Source of the DNA: JBAUHN01 sp049680295
Lineage (GTDB): Bacteria; Pseudomonadota; Alphaproteobacteria; Rhodobacterales; Rhodobacteraceae
Assembly (NCBI GenBank): GCA_049680295.1
Contig: JBAUHN010000283.1
Location: 1-12,420 of the forward strand
Length of the DNA stretch: 12,420 nucleotides
Reading direction: 5' to 3'
In this document: positions 1 through 7,137 of the stretch, one piece after another
How positions within the stretch are numbered: the stretch's first letter is position 1
How the letters are laid out: each line of letters starts with the position of its first letter
Program-made: the position numbers and the translations under genes
The notes under the pieces: generated by a model
Told to the model about the DNA's origin: nothing
The model's database searches: none
The model's input: only the letters and a program-made list of their open reading frames with translations

Positions 1-252
1 AAAATGGCCGACATCTCGAAAGCCAAAGCAGAGCCAGCAGATTATGCAAAATCCATGACAGATTTCGCATCCGCGTCTGCCGAAGTTGCAGCTGAAAACA
101 TGGCCGCTTTCGCCGAAATCGCGAAAAAAGTTCAGATGGACACAGTTGAATTGATGATGGCCGCAGGCAAAGACATCAGCGAAGACGCAACAGCTGCTGT
201 CAAAAAAGCAACAAACGACGTGACAGCTGCCGCGAAAAAAGCAGCAAAATAA
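1..252 (+). CDS. phaP: Phasin (PHA granule-associated protein), C-terminal part
   Basis: Phasins are small amphipathic helical proteins that coat polyhydroxyalkanoate granules in the cytoplasm. The visible protein of about 82 residues is rich in Ala, Lys and Glu with no Cys or Trp. It holds a long helical stretch (AEVAAENMAAFAEIAKKVQM) and an Ala/Lys-rich tail ending AAKKAAK. The reading frame is open from base 1. Phasins of this group are, from memory, around 140 residues, so the ATG at 4 is probably an internal Met and the true start lies upstream of the window. No Shine-Dalgarno can be judged for it. The gene lies directly upstream of phaR in the same direction, the usual arrangement, and is followed by a strong terminator at 302-333, so phaP and phaR are probably separate transcripts. 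The family call is firm; completeness of the gene cannot be judged here. Confidence 0.85.
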   Translation, partial: KMADISKAKAEPADYAKSMTDFASASAEVAAENMAAFAEIAKKVQMDTVELMMAAGKDISEDATAAVKKATNDVTAAAKKAAK

Positions 253-301
253 ACGGTATGTAGATTTGCGCCTTCACCTCCCGGAAGGACGCGAACGCAG
301 G

Positions 302-333
302 GGGCGGGCTGAAAAAGCCCGCCCTTTCTTTTT
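302..333 (+). terminator. Intrinsic terminator after the phasin gene
   Basis: A perfect 9-bp GC-rich stem (GGGCGGGCT at 302-310 with AGCCCGCCC at 316-324) closes a five-base loop and is followed by a T-rich tract, TTTCTTTTT. It starts about 50 bp after the phasin stop codon. It should end the abundant phasin transcript before phaR. Confidence 0.93.
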
Positions 334-351
334 GCGCAACACTGTCCTAAG

Positions 352-362
352 CTGCAATGCAG
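352..362 (+). promoter_or_regulatory. Candidate PhaR operator (CTGC-N3-GCAG)
   Basis: The sequence CTGC AAT GCAG is a perfect inverted repeat with a three-base spacer. It lies 24 bp upstream of the phaR GTG start and just before its Shine-Dalgarno. PhaR of Rhodobacter sphaeroides is known to bind CTGC-N3-GCAG palindromes near pha genes, and Paracoccus PhaR binds similar TGC-rich sites. The position fits autorepression of phaR. I could not identify convincing -35 and -10 boxes around it. Confidence 0.7.
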
Positions 363-386
363 CACGCATTTGGGGGGAACAATATT

Positions 387-959
387 GTGGCGGACAACAC
401 CAAACCATTGCTGATAAAACGGTACGCAAGCCGGCGGTTGTACAACACTGAAACCAGCGACTATGTCACGCTCGACGATATCGCAGGCTTTATCCGTGAT
501 GGCCGCGAAGTGCAGATTGTGGATCTGAAATCCGGCGACGATCTGACCCGTCAATATCTGCTGCAAATCATCGCTGAACACGAAAGCCGGGGCGAAAGCG
601 TGCTGCCTGTGGATGTGCTCAATGATCTGGTCCGCAGTTATATGACACCCGGCACCAGCGTCGTGCCGCAGTTTCTGCAAGCGTCATTTGAAATGCTGCG
701 TGGTGGCCAGTCAGAAATGTTGGAAAAGATGTCGACGATCAACCCAATGGCCAAAATGCCCGGCTTTGAATTGATGCAGGCGCAACAAGCCGCATTTATG
801 AAGGCAATGACCGGCGGAATTGCGGGTGGCAATGCCGGGTGGAGCGCGCCTGAACCCGATGGCACCGCGGCTGATGATGCGTCTGAAGATGGCGAAGAAC
901 TGGACGCGATCAAACGCCAGCTTGCCGAACTTCAGGAAAAGCTGTCCAAACTCAAATAG
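387..959 (+). CDS. phaR: PhaR, polyhydroxyalkanoate synthesis repressor
   Basis: PhaR is a cytoplasmic DNA-binding repressor of phasin and other pha genes. It also binds PHA, which releases it from DNA when granules form. The 190-residue protein opens with the hallmark PHB/PHA accumulation regulator N-terminal domain (residues about 6-66, core IKRYASRRLYNTETSDYV). A second conserved segment follows (about 70-110, with LVRSYMTPG and VVPQFLQASFEML). A Gly/Ala/Asp-rich linker then leads to a charged C-terminal helix (DAIKRQLAELQEKLSKL) likely to form a coiled coil for oligomerisation. The GTG at 387 is chosen as the start because a GGGGGGA Shine-Dalgarno (372-378) sits eight bases upstream and the conserved domain begins six residues later. 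An in-frame ATG at 357 lacks a Shine-Dalgarno and overlaps the operator. The gene converges on the aminotransferase gene with only 13 bp between the stop codons. Confidence 0.95.
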   Translation: MADNTKPLLIKRYASRRLYNTETSDYVTLDDIAGFIRDGREVQIVDLKSGDDLTRQYLLQIIAEHESRGESVLPVDVLNDLVRSYMTPGTSVVPQFLQASFEMLRGGQSEMLEKMSTINPMAKMPGFELMQAQQAAFMKAMTGGIAGGNAGWSAPEPDGTAADDASEDGEELDAIKRQLAELQEKLSKLK

Positions 960-972
960 TTACAGCGTTGAT

Positions 973-2178
973 CTATCCGGCGGATGCCACATTCAGGGCC
1001 GGGGAGGCAGCCCCTGTGACGCCATCTATTGCCGACAGCAACACCTCTGCAATCGCATCCAAATCGGCGCGGCCCAATTGGACGGGCAGGCGGACATCAC
1101 AGGCCCGCATCAACATGGCGCGCGTTTTGGGCAGGTCAGGTTGATCGCCAATGAATTCCCAGTTCCAAAAGGCGCGGGCATTGTCCGTGCTGCGCCCGAA
1201 TATCTGCACCTTGACACCCAACGCGTCCGCCGCCCGTGAAAAATCGCGGATTTGCGTGTCGTTCAGATCAACCAGATTGAATTGAATGCTGTCGGGTGCA
1301 CGTTCTTCTCCGGTCAGGGGGGAAGGCACGTCAAAATAGGGTGAGGCGTTCAACAGGCCAGCGACATAATCATGGTTTCTGCGCCCGTCTTGCACCCGTC
1401 GCGCCAATTCCGGCAATTGCGGGCGAATGACCGCCGCCGACAGGTTGCCAAGGCGCAGATTGTAAAGCGGCAGTTTGTTTTGCCAGCGTGCAAAGGCGTC
1501 CTGCAGCACGGGGTGCTTTTTCCAGTTATGCTCGTAAGCGCCAGACATGATGATTGCCCGCGCCACCAGATCGGCTTCGTCGGTGATCAATATGCCGCCT
1601 TCGCCTGCGTTAACCATCTTGTAGGACTGAAATGAAAAACACCCCACACGGCCAATGGTGCCGATCTTGCGCCCGCGCCAGACTGTGCCAAGCGAATGGG
1701 CAGCGTCCTCGATCACCGGAATACCAGCCGCCGCGCACAGCGACATAATCGCGTCCATATCAGATGTATGCCCGCGCATGTGGCTGACGATAACGGCGCT
1801 GATATCCTTCTTTAGCTTGATGGAAAAGTCATCTAAATCAATGCGGTAAGTATCGCCCACCTCGCATAGGACCGGGCGACAATCTGCATGCAATACGGCG
1901 GATGGCACGGCGGCAAATGTGAAACCCGGGATCAGGACACGCGCGTCGCGGGGCAGATCAAGGGCCTTTAGGCTAAGAAACAGGGCCGCCGAACACGAGG
2001 ATACCGCCAGCGCATATTTGCTGCCCATCATCTGTGCGAACTCTGCCTCTAACAGCGCAACCGGCGCATCTGCTTCAGCGGTGTAGCGAAACAAATCTCC
2101 CGACTGCAAAAGGCGCTCAATCTCGGCGCGGGCCGCGTCTGGGATCGGCTCTGCGGCATGCATATTCGGGAGACTCAT
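973..2178 (-). CDS. DegT/DnrJ/EryC1/StrS-family PLP-dependent aminotransferase
   Basis: This cytoplasmic pyridoxal-phosphate enzyme has the fold type I layout of the DegT family at the usual length (401 residues). Near the N-terminus are the substrate-binding segment LAVSSCSAALFLSL (57-70) and the strand PGFTFAAVPSAVL (84-96). The cofactor-binding motif VIEDAAHSLG (155-164) includes Asp158, which contacts the pyridine nitrogen. The Schiff-base lysine is Lys187 in FSFQSYKMVNAGEGG. Best-known relatives aminate keto-sugars, but here the gene closes an amine-catabolic cluster, so a role on an amine- or aldehyde-derived intermediate is possible and unproven. The ATG at 2178 has AGGA about eight bases upstream. 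The 136-bp gap before it carries a candidate promoter at 2208-2236, so it may be expressed partly on its own. Family and active site are clear; substrate is unknown. Confidence 0.9.
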   Translation of the reverse strand: MSLPNMHAAEPIPDAARAEIERLLQSGDLFRYTAEADAPVALLEAEFAQMMGSKYALAVSSCSAALFLSLKALDLPRDARVLIPGFTFAAVPSAVLHADCRPVLCEVGDTYRIDLDDFSIKLKKDISAVIVSHMRGHTSDMDAIMSLCAAAGIPVIEDAAHSLGTVWRGRKIGTIGRVGCFSFQSYKMVNAGEGGILITDEADLVARAIIMSGAYEHNWKKHPVLQDAFARWQNKLPLYNLRLGNLSAAVIRPQLPELARRVQDGRRNHDYVAGLLNASPYFDVPSPLTGEERAPDSIQFNLVDLNDTQIRDFSRAADALGVKVQIFGRSTDNARAFWNWEFIGDQPDLPKTRAMLMRACDVRLPVQLGRADLDAIAEVLLSAIDGVTGAASPALNVASAG

Positions 2179-2207
2179 TTCCGAAATCCTTAATTCAGGT
2201 TTTCAAA

Positions 2208-2236
2208 AATATAAATCAATGAAAGGCACGGGCCAA
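2208..2236 (-). promoter_or_regulatory. Candidate sigma-70-type promoter for the aminotransferase gene
   Basis: On the minus strand, TTGGCC (2231-2236) and TATATT (2208-2213) are separated by exactly 17 bp. They match the -35 and -10 consensus at four and five of six positions. The stretch is AT-rich, unlike its surroundings, and lies about 30 bp before the start codon. A short CAAGG-GT-CCTTG dyad (2234-2245) overlaps the -35 side. This is a pattern match only. Confidence 0.4.
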
Positions 2237-2314
2237 GGGTCCTTGTTGCGCGAGGGCACAAAACCGCCAAAGAATGCTGCTCGGGAAAGGATTTGTTCAA
2301 CGCAGGAGGCGCAG

Positions 2315-3619
2315 TTACAGTCCCAGACGGTCGCGTAATGAATACCACGTCATCGCCAATGCCAGCAGCGGCGTGCGCAATGCACCACCGCCCGGAAAGG
2401 ACCGGGCCGGAATTGCCGACATCGTGTCAATTCCATCGCCGTCGCCCTGGATGGCCGAGGCCATCAGCTGGCCCGAATGGGTCGCCGTTCCAACGCCATG
2501 TCCGGAATAACCCGAGGCTGACAATATGTTCGGCCCCACCCGCGCAAGGTAAGGAAACCGTTTCATCGTGATGCCCAGCGTGCCGCCCCAGGCATAGTCA
2601 ATCGTCACATCTCGCAGATGCGGAAAAACGATATTCATCGGTTTGCGCACGGTGGCTGCTATGTCAGTGGGAAACTTGTACCCATAGCTTTCGCCACCGC
2701 CAAACAGCAATCGCCCATCATGGCTAAGCCGAAAGTAATTGACGACAAATCGGCTGTCCGCCACTGCCACATCGCGGGTCAGCACCTCTTTGACGCGGTC
2801 GCCCAAAGGTTCAGTTGCGATGATAAAATTGTTTATTGGCATAACCTTAGCCGCCACTTTACGGTTCAGGGACGACAGATAGCCATTGCCCGCTAGGATC
2901 ACATGATCGGCAATTACCTGGCCTGCATCAGTGCGGATGGTGGCAGGTTGCCCTGGTACGATCTGATGCACGTAGGAACGCTCGTATATGTTAACGCCTG
3001 CTTTCTGCGCCGTCGCAGCCAACCCCAGCGCAAACTTCAAGGGATGCAAATGTGCGGCCCCCATATCAAGGGTGCCGCCTTTATAGTCAGGCGATGGGCA
3101 CAGCGCGTGGCAGGCCTGCGCATCCAGCAGCTCGATCTGATCATAGCCGTATTTGCTGCTCAGAAATTCGGCATATTCGTGGGCTTCGCGGACGTCGGCG
3201 GCAGTCGATCCTGTATGGGCCACGCCAGGTTTCAAATGGCAGTCGATATCGTGGGTGCGGATTAAATCTTTGACCAGCGTCTTGGCATCTTCTGCCAGAT
3301 CCCACAGTGCTTTTGCGCGCGATGCACCGGCCATTTTTTCAAGCGATTGCTGATCAACCCGCTGACCGCTGCCCAATTGTCCGCCATTGCGCCCCGAGGC
3401 GCCAAACCCGACCCGTTGTGCATCAAGCAGCACAACTTTGCGCCCCGCCTGCGCCAGATGTAGCGCGGCCGACAGACCGGTGTAGCCTGCACCGATCACA
3501 CAGACATCCGCGCGCACCTCGCCCTTTAGGCTAGGATAGGGCGGCAAACCCGTGGCCGTCGCCGCATACCAGCTTGGCGGATATTGCCCGGCGGCGTCAT
3601 TGGAAAATAGCAGGTTCAT
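2315..3619 (-). CDS. FAD-dependent amine/amino-acid oxidoreductase (DAO family, PuuB-like)
   Basis: This is a flavoprotein oxidase or dehydrogenase of the D-amino-acid oxidase superfamily, most like gamma-glutamylputrescine oxidoreductase. These enzymes oxidise a C-N bond to an imine that hydrolyses to an aldehyde. The 434 residues include a Rossmann dinucleotide motif VIGAGYTGLSAALHLAQAG (41-59), then Asp66 at the end of the second strand. The conserved flavin loop GFGASGRNGGQ (71-81) follows, and the C-terminal FAD segment GYSGHGVGTATHSGQ (370-384) closes it. WGGTLGITMKRFPYLARVG (344-362) is the typical DAO C-terminal region. The ATG at 3619 has GAGG six bases upstream. The gene follows the second glutamine-synthetase-like ligase by 44 bp, as expected if the ligase product is its substrate. 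The final substrate is inferred from context only. Confidence 0.88.
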   Translation of the reverse strand: MNLLFSNDAAGQYPPSWYAATATGLPPYPSLKGEVRADVCVIGAGYTGLSAALHLAQAGRKVVLLDAQRVGFGASGRNGGQLGSGQRVDQQSLEKMAGASRAKALWDLAEDAKTLVKDLIRTHDIDCHLKPGVAHTGSTAADVREAHEYAEFLSSKYGYDQIELLDAQACHALCPSPDYKGGTLDMGAAHLHPLKFALGLAATAQKAGVNIYERSYVHQIVPGQPATIRTDAGQVIADHVILAGNGYLSSLNRKVAAKVMPINNFIIATEPLGDRVKEVLTRDVAVADSRFVVNYFRLSHDGRLLFGGGESYGYKFPTDIAATVRKPMNIVFPHLRDVTIDYAWGGTLGITMKRFPYLARVGPNILSASGYSGHGVGTATHSGQLMASAIQGDGDGIDTMSAIPARSFPGGGALRTPLLALAMTWYSLRDRLGL

Positions 3620-3663
3620 TTGGGCCTCATCACGCCACAGATACCGTCATGCGACGCATGCAA

Positions 3664-5022
3664 TCAAACATTGGTCAGCAAATGCTCGCGTTCCCAGGGC
3701 GAGATCACGTGCAGGAATTCTTCGTATTCCGCGCGTTTTACAATGGCATAAACCCGTGCGAAATCGGGGCCAAGAATGTCATGCAATTCTGTGGCTTCTT
3801 CGAACAGATCCAGCGCCGAACCCAGAACCTGAGGAATATCCCCATCACCGTCATAGGCATCGCCTTTGAATTCGTCGCTGGGCATTTTTTTCTGGGTCAA
3901 CCCCAGATACCCGCAGGCAAGGCTGGCGGCGATGCCGAGATAGGGGTTGCAATCCATTCCGGCAAGGCGGTTTTCGACGCGTCGGGCCGACGGCGCGGAC
4001 AGTGGCACACGAATACCGGTGGTCCGATTGTCGCGTCCCCATTCCAGATTGATCGGGGCCGCGTGGTCTTTGACGTATCTGCGATAACTGTTGACGTAAG
4101 GCGCGATCACCGCCAGCGCTGCGGGCATGTGATTTTGCAATCCTGCGATAAAATGGTAAAAAGCGTCGGTTTCTGAGCCATCTTTGCTGGAAAAGATGTT
4201 TTTCCCGGTCTTTATGTCCAAAATCGAGTGATGAATGTGCATTGCACTGCCTGGCTCATTGGCGATCGGTTTGGCCATGAAAGTCGCGTAGCAATCGTGA
4301 CGCAGGGCGGCCTCGCGGATCAGACGTTTGAAAAAGAACACCTCATCGGCCAGTTGCACCGGATCGCCATGCTGTAGATTGATTTCAAGCTGGCCTGCGC
4401 CGCCTTCTTGGGTGATGCCGTCAATCTCAAAGCCTTGGGCTTCGGCAAAATCGTAGATGTCGTCGATCACCGGACCAAATTCATCCACCGCCGTCATCGA
4501 ATAGGCCTGCCGGGCTGCTGCCGGTCTGCCCGAGCGGCCCATCATCGGTTTTATCTCATGCGCGGGATCAAGATTGCGCGCGACCAGAAAAAACTCCATC
4601 TCCGGGGCGACAACTGCTTCCCAGCCTTTGTCTTTGTATAGCTGCACAACCCGTTTGAGCACATTGCGCGGCGAAAAGGGCACTGGGTTTTCATCCCGGT
4701 CAAAGGCGTCGTGGATCACCTGCAATGTCCAGTCGCCGGTCCAGGGCGCCGCCGTTGCGGTGGACATATCAGGGCGCAGGATCATGTCTTTTTCAATGAA
4801 CCCGTCGTCGCCAGCAGCTTCGCCCCAATCACCCGTAATCGTTTGATAAAAGATGCTGTCAGGCAGATGAAAATACTCTTGCCGTGCGAATTTCGTGGCT
4901 GGTACCGCTTTGCCGCGTGCGATGCCCGGCAGGTCGGATACAATGCACTCAACCTCGTCCAGGCGTTTGCCTTCCAGATAGTCTTGTGCCGCTTTGGGCA
5001 GTCTGTCGTTAAAATTGGCCAT
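3664..5022 (-). CDS. Glutamine-synthetase-like gamma-glutamyl-amine ligase (second of two)
   Basis: A 452-residue member of the glutamine synthetase superfamily (GlnA-type fold, PuuA/GlnT-like class). Such enzymes use ATP to join the gamma-carboxyl of glutamate to an amine. The metal and glutamate sites are recognisable: PEMEFFLV (Glu141, Glu143), QEGGAGQLEINL (Glu206, Glu213), PGSAMHIHHS (His262, His264), DNRTTGIRVP (Arg333, Arg338) and RRVENRLAGMDCNPYL (Glu350). The N-terminal beta-grasp part (about 22-100) includes VSDLPGIARGKAVP. Its ATG overlaps the stop codon of the amidotransferase gene by one base (TGATG), which suggests translational coupling. Its sequence differs widely from the other ligase in the cluster, so the two are probably not recent duplicates. 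PuuA-like function is a family-level inference, and other amine-glutamate ligases fit equally well. Confidence 0.9.
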   Translation of the reverse strand: MANFNDRLPKAAQDYLEGKRLDEVECIVSDLPGIARGKAVPATKFARQEYFHLPDSIFYQTITGDWGEAAGDDGFIEKDMILRPDMSTATAAPWTGDWTLQVIHDAFDRDENPVPFSPRNVLKRVVQLYKDKGWEAVVAPEMEFFLVARNLDPAHEIKPMMGRSGRPAAARQAYSMTAVDEFGPVIDDIYDFAEAQGFEIDGITQEGGAGQLEINLQHGDPVQLADEVFFFKRLIREAALRHDCYATFMAKPIANEPGSAMHIHHSILDIKTGKNIFSSKDGSETDAFYHFIAGLQNHMPAALAVIAPYVNSYRRYVKDHAAPINLEWGRDNRTTGIRVPLSAPSARRVENRLAGMDCNPYLGIAASLACGYLGLTQKKMPSDEFKGDAYDGDGDIPQVLGSALDLFEEATELHDILGPDFARVYAIVKRAEYEEFLHVISPWEREHLLTNV

Positions 5023-5699
5023 CAGGCCCTCTCTTTCAGAAAAAATTGCGCCATTAGTCCGGCGATTTTTGCGCTGTCGGTCGGTTGGTCCAGTTTGGCG
5101 GTCGCGTCAGCCAACAGGGTATCAGGCACCACGCCAGTACCGCGTGTTCGGATCAATCCATCAATGAAATCTGATCCGTATTCGGGGTGCGGCTGCAAGG
5201 TCCACATCACGTCATCATATAGCAATGCGGCGTATTCGCAGAAATCGCTTGACCCGCTGACAACTGCGCCTTCCGGGGGGACCACGACCTGATCCTGATG
5301 CCACGCATTGATTGCGACAGTCTGTCCTTGCATCTGGTATTCGGTGTGTCCGACCGACCAGCCACCGTCGAATTTTTCAACCTTACCACCCATGGCTTGT
5401 GCAATGATCTGGTGGCCAAAGCATATGCCGATCATCGGGCGTTTGGCGGCATAGGCATCGCGGATAAACTGCTCTAACGGGGCGATCCAGTCGTGAGATT
5501 CGTAGGCGCCATGTTTCGATCCGGTGATCAACCAGCCATCCGCGTCTTTCACATCAGACGGGAATTCACCGTCGACCACCCGCCATGCCTGGTAGGTAAA
5601 AGCATGGCCGTCCAGCAGACGTTCAAAATATTTGTCGTAGTCACCTGCCGTTCGAAGCTCGTCCGGTGGATGACCCGTGATGAGAATGCCAATTTTCAA
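5022..5699 (-). CDS. Class I glutamine amidotransferase-fold protein
   Basis: A cytoplasmic 225-residue protein with the GATase1 (triad) fold. The nucleophile elbow is IGICFGHQIIAQAMGG (90-105) with Cys93. The His/Glu of the triad are His171 and Glu173 in LQPHPEYGSD (168-177). GWLITGSKHGAYE (55-67) is the usual oxyanion-region motif. The fold can release ammonia from glutamine or hydrolyse gamma-glutamyl bonds. Between two gamma-glutamyl ligase genes, a deglutamylating or amide-hydrolysing role is attractive. The sequence reads more like the stand-alone GMP-synthase-type GATases than the PuuD/peptidase C26 family. The start is TTG 5699, because the conserved strand MKIGILITGH begins there and GGTGA lies four bases upstream. 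No in-frame ATG fits. The gap after the first ligase is 14 bp and the 3' end overlaps the second ligase by one base. Confidence 0.87.
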   Translation of the reverse strand: MKIGILITGHPPDELRTAGDYDKYFERLLDGHAFTYQAWRVVDGEFPSDVKDADGWLITGSKHGAYESHDWIAPLEQFIRDAYAAKRPMIGICFGHQIIAQAMGGKVEKFDGGWSVGHTEYQMQGQTVAINAWHQDQVVVPPEGAVVSGSSDFCEYAALLYDDVMWTLQPHPEYGSDFIDGLIRTRGTGVVPDTLLADATAKLDQPTDSAKIAGLMAQFFLKERA

Positions 5700-5713
5700 T
5701 GCGTCACCATGTT

Positions 5714-7048
5714 TCAGACTGTATCCAGGTAGATTGTTGTTTGTTCCGACGGCGTCAGTTCCTGCATATAGTGAAGCTCTTGCCGCTTGGTCAGAACGAA
5801 GTTTCGAATGAGGTCGGGGGCGAAAATCCGTGCGATTTCGGGGCTGGCCTCAAAGGCATCAATCGCTGATTTCCAGTTGTCGGGGATTTGCGGCAGCTTG
5901 GCGGCATAGGCGTTTCCGGTGATCGGGGCAGGTGGGTCTTGTTTGTCCTCAATACCGTTGATCGCGGCACCAAGGACAGCTGCCAGCATCAGATAAGGGT
6001 TCACATCGCCGCCCGACACCCGATGTTCGATCCGCCGTGCGGCACTGGCACCTGACGGAATGCGAATGGCCGAGGTGCGGTTCTCATAGGCCCAGCTGAT
6101 CCCGGTTGGCGCATGTGCACCGGGCACCATACGGTCAAAGCTGTTGGCATGTGGTGCAAAAACCAGGGCAGATCCTGCCATTGCCTTCAGGCATCCCGCC
6201 ACGGCATGGCGCAACATATCTGTCCCGTTTGGACCGCCATCATCAAAGACATTGTTGCCATCGCGGTCCAGCACCGAGAAATGCACATGCAGGCCCGATC
6301 CGGAATAATCTTCGTAAGGTTTGGCCATAAAGCTGGCCGCAAACCCATGGCGGCGGGCAAGTCCCTTGACCAGCATTTTGAAAAGCCACGCATCATCTGC
6401 GGCGCGCAATGCGTCGTCGCAATGCATCAGATTGATCTCAAACTGGCCCAGGCCTGCCTCGGATATTGCGGTATCTGCCGGGATATCCATCTCTTCGCAG
6501 GCGTCATAAAGATCGGTAAAAAACGTATCAAACTGATCCAGTGCCCGGATCGACAGGGTTTCCGCAGCTTTGCGACGCTTGCCGGACCGCGGAGAAACGG
6601 GCACCTGCAGGTTGCGGCCTGAATCGTCGATCAGGTAAAACTCCAGCTCAACCGCGCAAACCGGGGTCAGCCCCAAAGCTTTGTAGCGGTCCAGCACAGC
6701 GCGCAGCGCGTGACGTGGATCGCCGTCGTAGGGACGGCCATCATCATGGAACATCCAGATTGGCAAAAGCGCAGATGGCGCATCCAGCCACGGCATCGGT
6801 AAAAAACCACGCTCGGTTGGTCTTAACACACCGTCTTTGTCGCCACTGTCAAAAACCAAAGGGCTGTCGTCGATGTCTTCACCCCAGATATCCAGATTAA
6901 GCACGGAAAACGGAAAGCGGGTCCCGTCTTCGGTCGCCTTATCGGCAAACCGCGTGGGGATCCGTTTGCCGCGTGCTTGTCCGTTCAGATCTGCGGCGGC
7001 CACACGAATGGTCCGGACCTGAGGGTTCTTGCGTAGCCAGTTTTTCAT
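5714..7048 (-). CDS. Glutamine-synthetase-like gamma-glutamyl-amine ligase (first of two)
   Basis: A 444-residue glutamine synthetase superfamily protein of the PuuA/GlnT-like class. The catalytic landmarks are VELEFYLID (Glu134, Glu136), SEAGLGQFEINL (Glu197, Glu204), SGSGLHVHFSVLD (His254, His256), YENRTSAIRIPSG (Arg324, Arg329) and RRIEHRVSGGDVNPYL (Glu341). All the metal- and ATP-site positions I can recognise are kept, so it should be active. The N-terminal AADLNGQARGKRIP corresponds to the VSDLPGIARGKAVP stretch of the other ligase, but the two differ strongly elsewhere. The ATG at 7048 has AGGTGA four bases upstream. It is preceded by an 89-bp gap after the permease genes that holds a 12-bp palindrome (7118-7129), which could give the catabolic genes their own control. 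Amine substrate unknown. Confidence 0.9.
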   Translation of the reverse strand: MKNWLRKNPQVRTIRVAAADLNGQARGKRIPTRFADKATEDGTRFPFSVLNLDIWGEDIDDSPLVFDSGDKDGVLRPTERGFLPMPWLDAPSALLPIWMFHDDGRPYDGDPRHALRAVLDRYKALGLTPVCAVELEFYLIDDSGRNLQVPVSPRSGKRRKAAETLSIRALDQFDTFFTDLYDACEEMDIPADTAISEAGLGQFEINLMHCDDALRAADDAWLFKMLVKGLARRHGFAASFMAKPYEDYSGSGLHVHFSVLDRDGNNVFDDGGPNGTDMLRHAVAGCLKAMAGSALVFAPHANSFDRMVPGAHAPTGISWAYENRTSAIRIPSGASAARRIEHRVSGGDVNPYLMLAAVLGAAINGIEDKQDPPAPITGNAYAAKLPQIPDNWKSAIDAFEASPEIARIFAPDLIRNFVLTKRQELHYMQELTPSEQTTIYLDTV

Positions 7049-7117
7049 CCGTCACCTGTTGGTGGGCTGGCAGCCGGTGTGCAGGACACACGCCTTTGCA
7101 GTCAGCGCCACAAAATA

Positions 7118-7129
7118 ATTTGATCAAAT
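7118..7129. promoter_or_regulatory. 12-bp palindrome, candidate operator before the first ligase
   Basis: ATTTGATCAAAT is a perfect palindrome, and its TTTGAT half recurs two bases after it (7131-7136). Immediately beyond, TGATAC (7133-7138) and GTATCA (7143-7148) form a six-base inverted repeat around the stop codon of the second permease. The stretch is AT-rich in a GC-rich context. It lies about 70 bp before the ligase start. I do not know which regulator, if any, would bind. Confidence 0.35.
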
Positions 7130-7137
7130 GTTTGATA

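Noticed and set aside
357..386. ATG 357 as the phaR start
   Set aside because: No Shine-Dalgarno precedes it, it overlaps the operator palindrome, and GTG 387 has a strong site and fits the family N-terminus.
132..680. 182-residue open frame on the minus strand over the phasin/phaR region
   Set aside because: It runs opposite to two well-supported genes, through a strong terminator, and its protein resembles no family.
820..1239. 139-residue plus-strand open frame across the phaR end and aminotransferase gene
   Set aside because: Out-of-frame overlap with two confident genes and low-complexity composition typical of GC-rich shadow frames.
3574..4176. 200-residue plus-strand open frame opposite the second ligase
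   Set aside because: It mirrors a full-length ligase with intact catalytic motifs. No Shine-Dalgarno or family match was seen.
6113..6622. 169-residue plus-strand open frame opposite the first ligase
   Set aside because: Complement of conserved ligase sequence with no recognisable domain.
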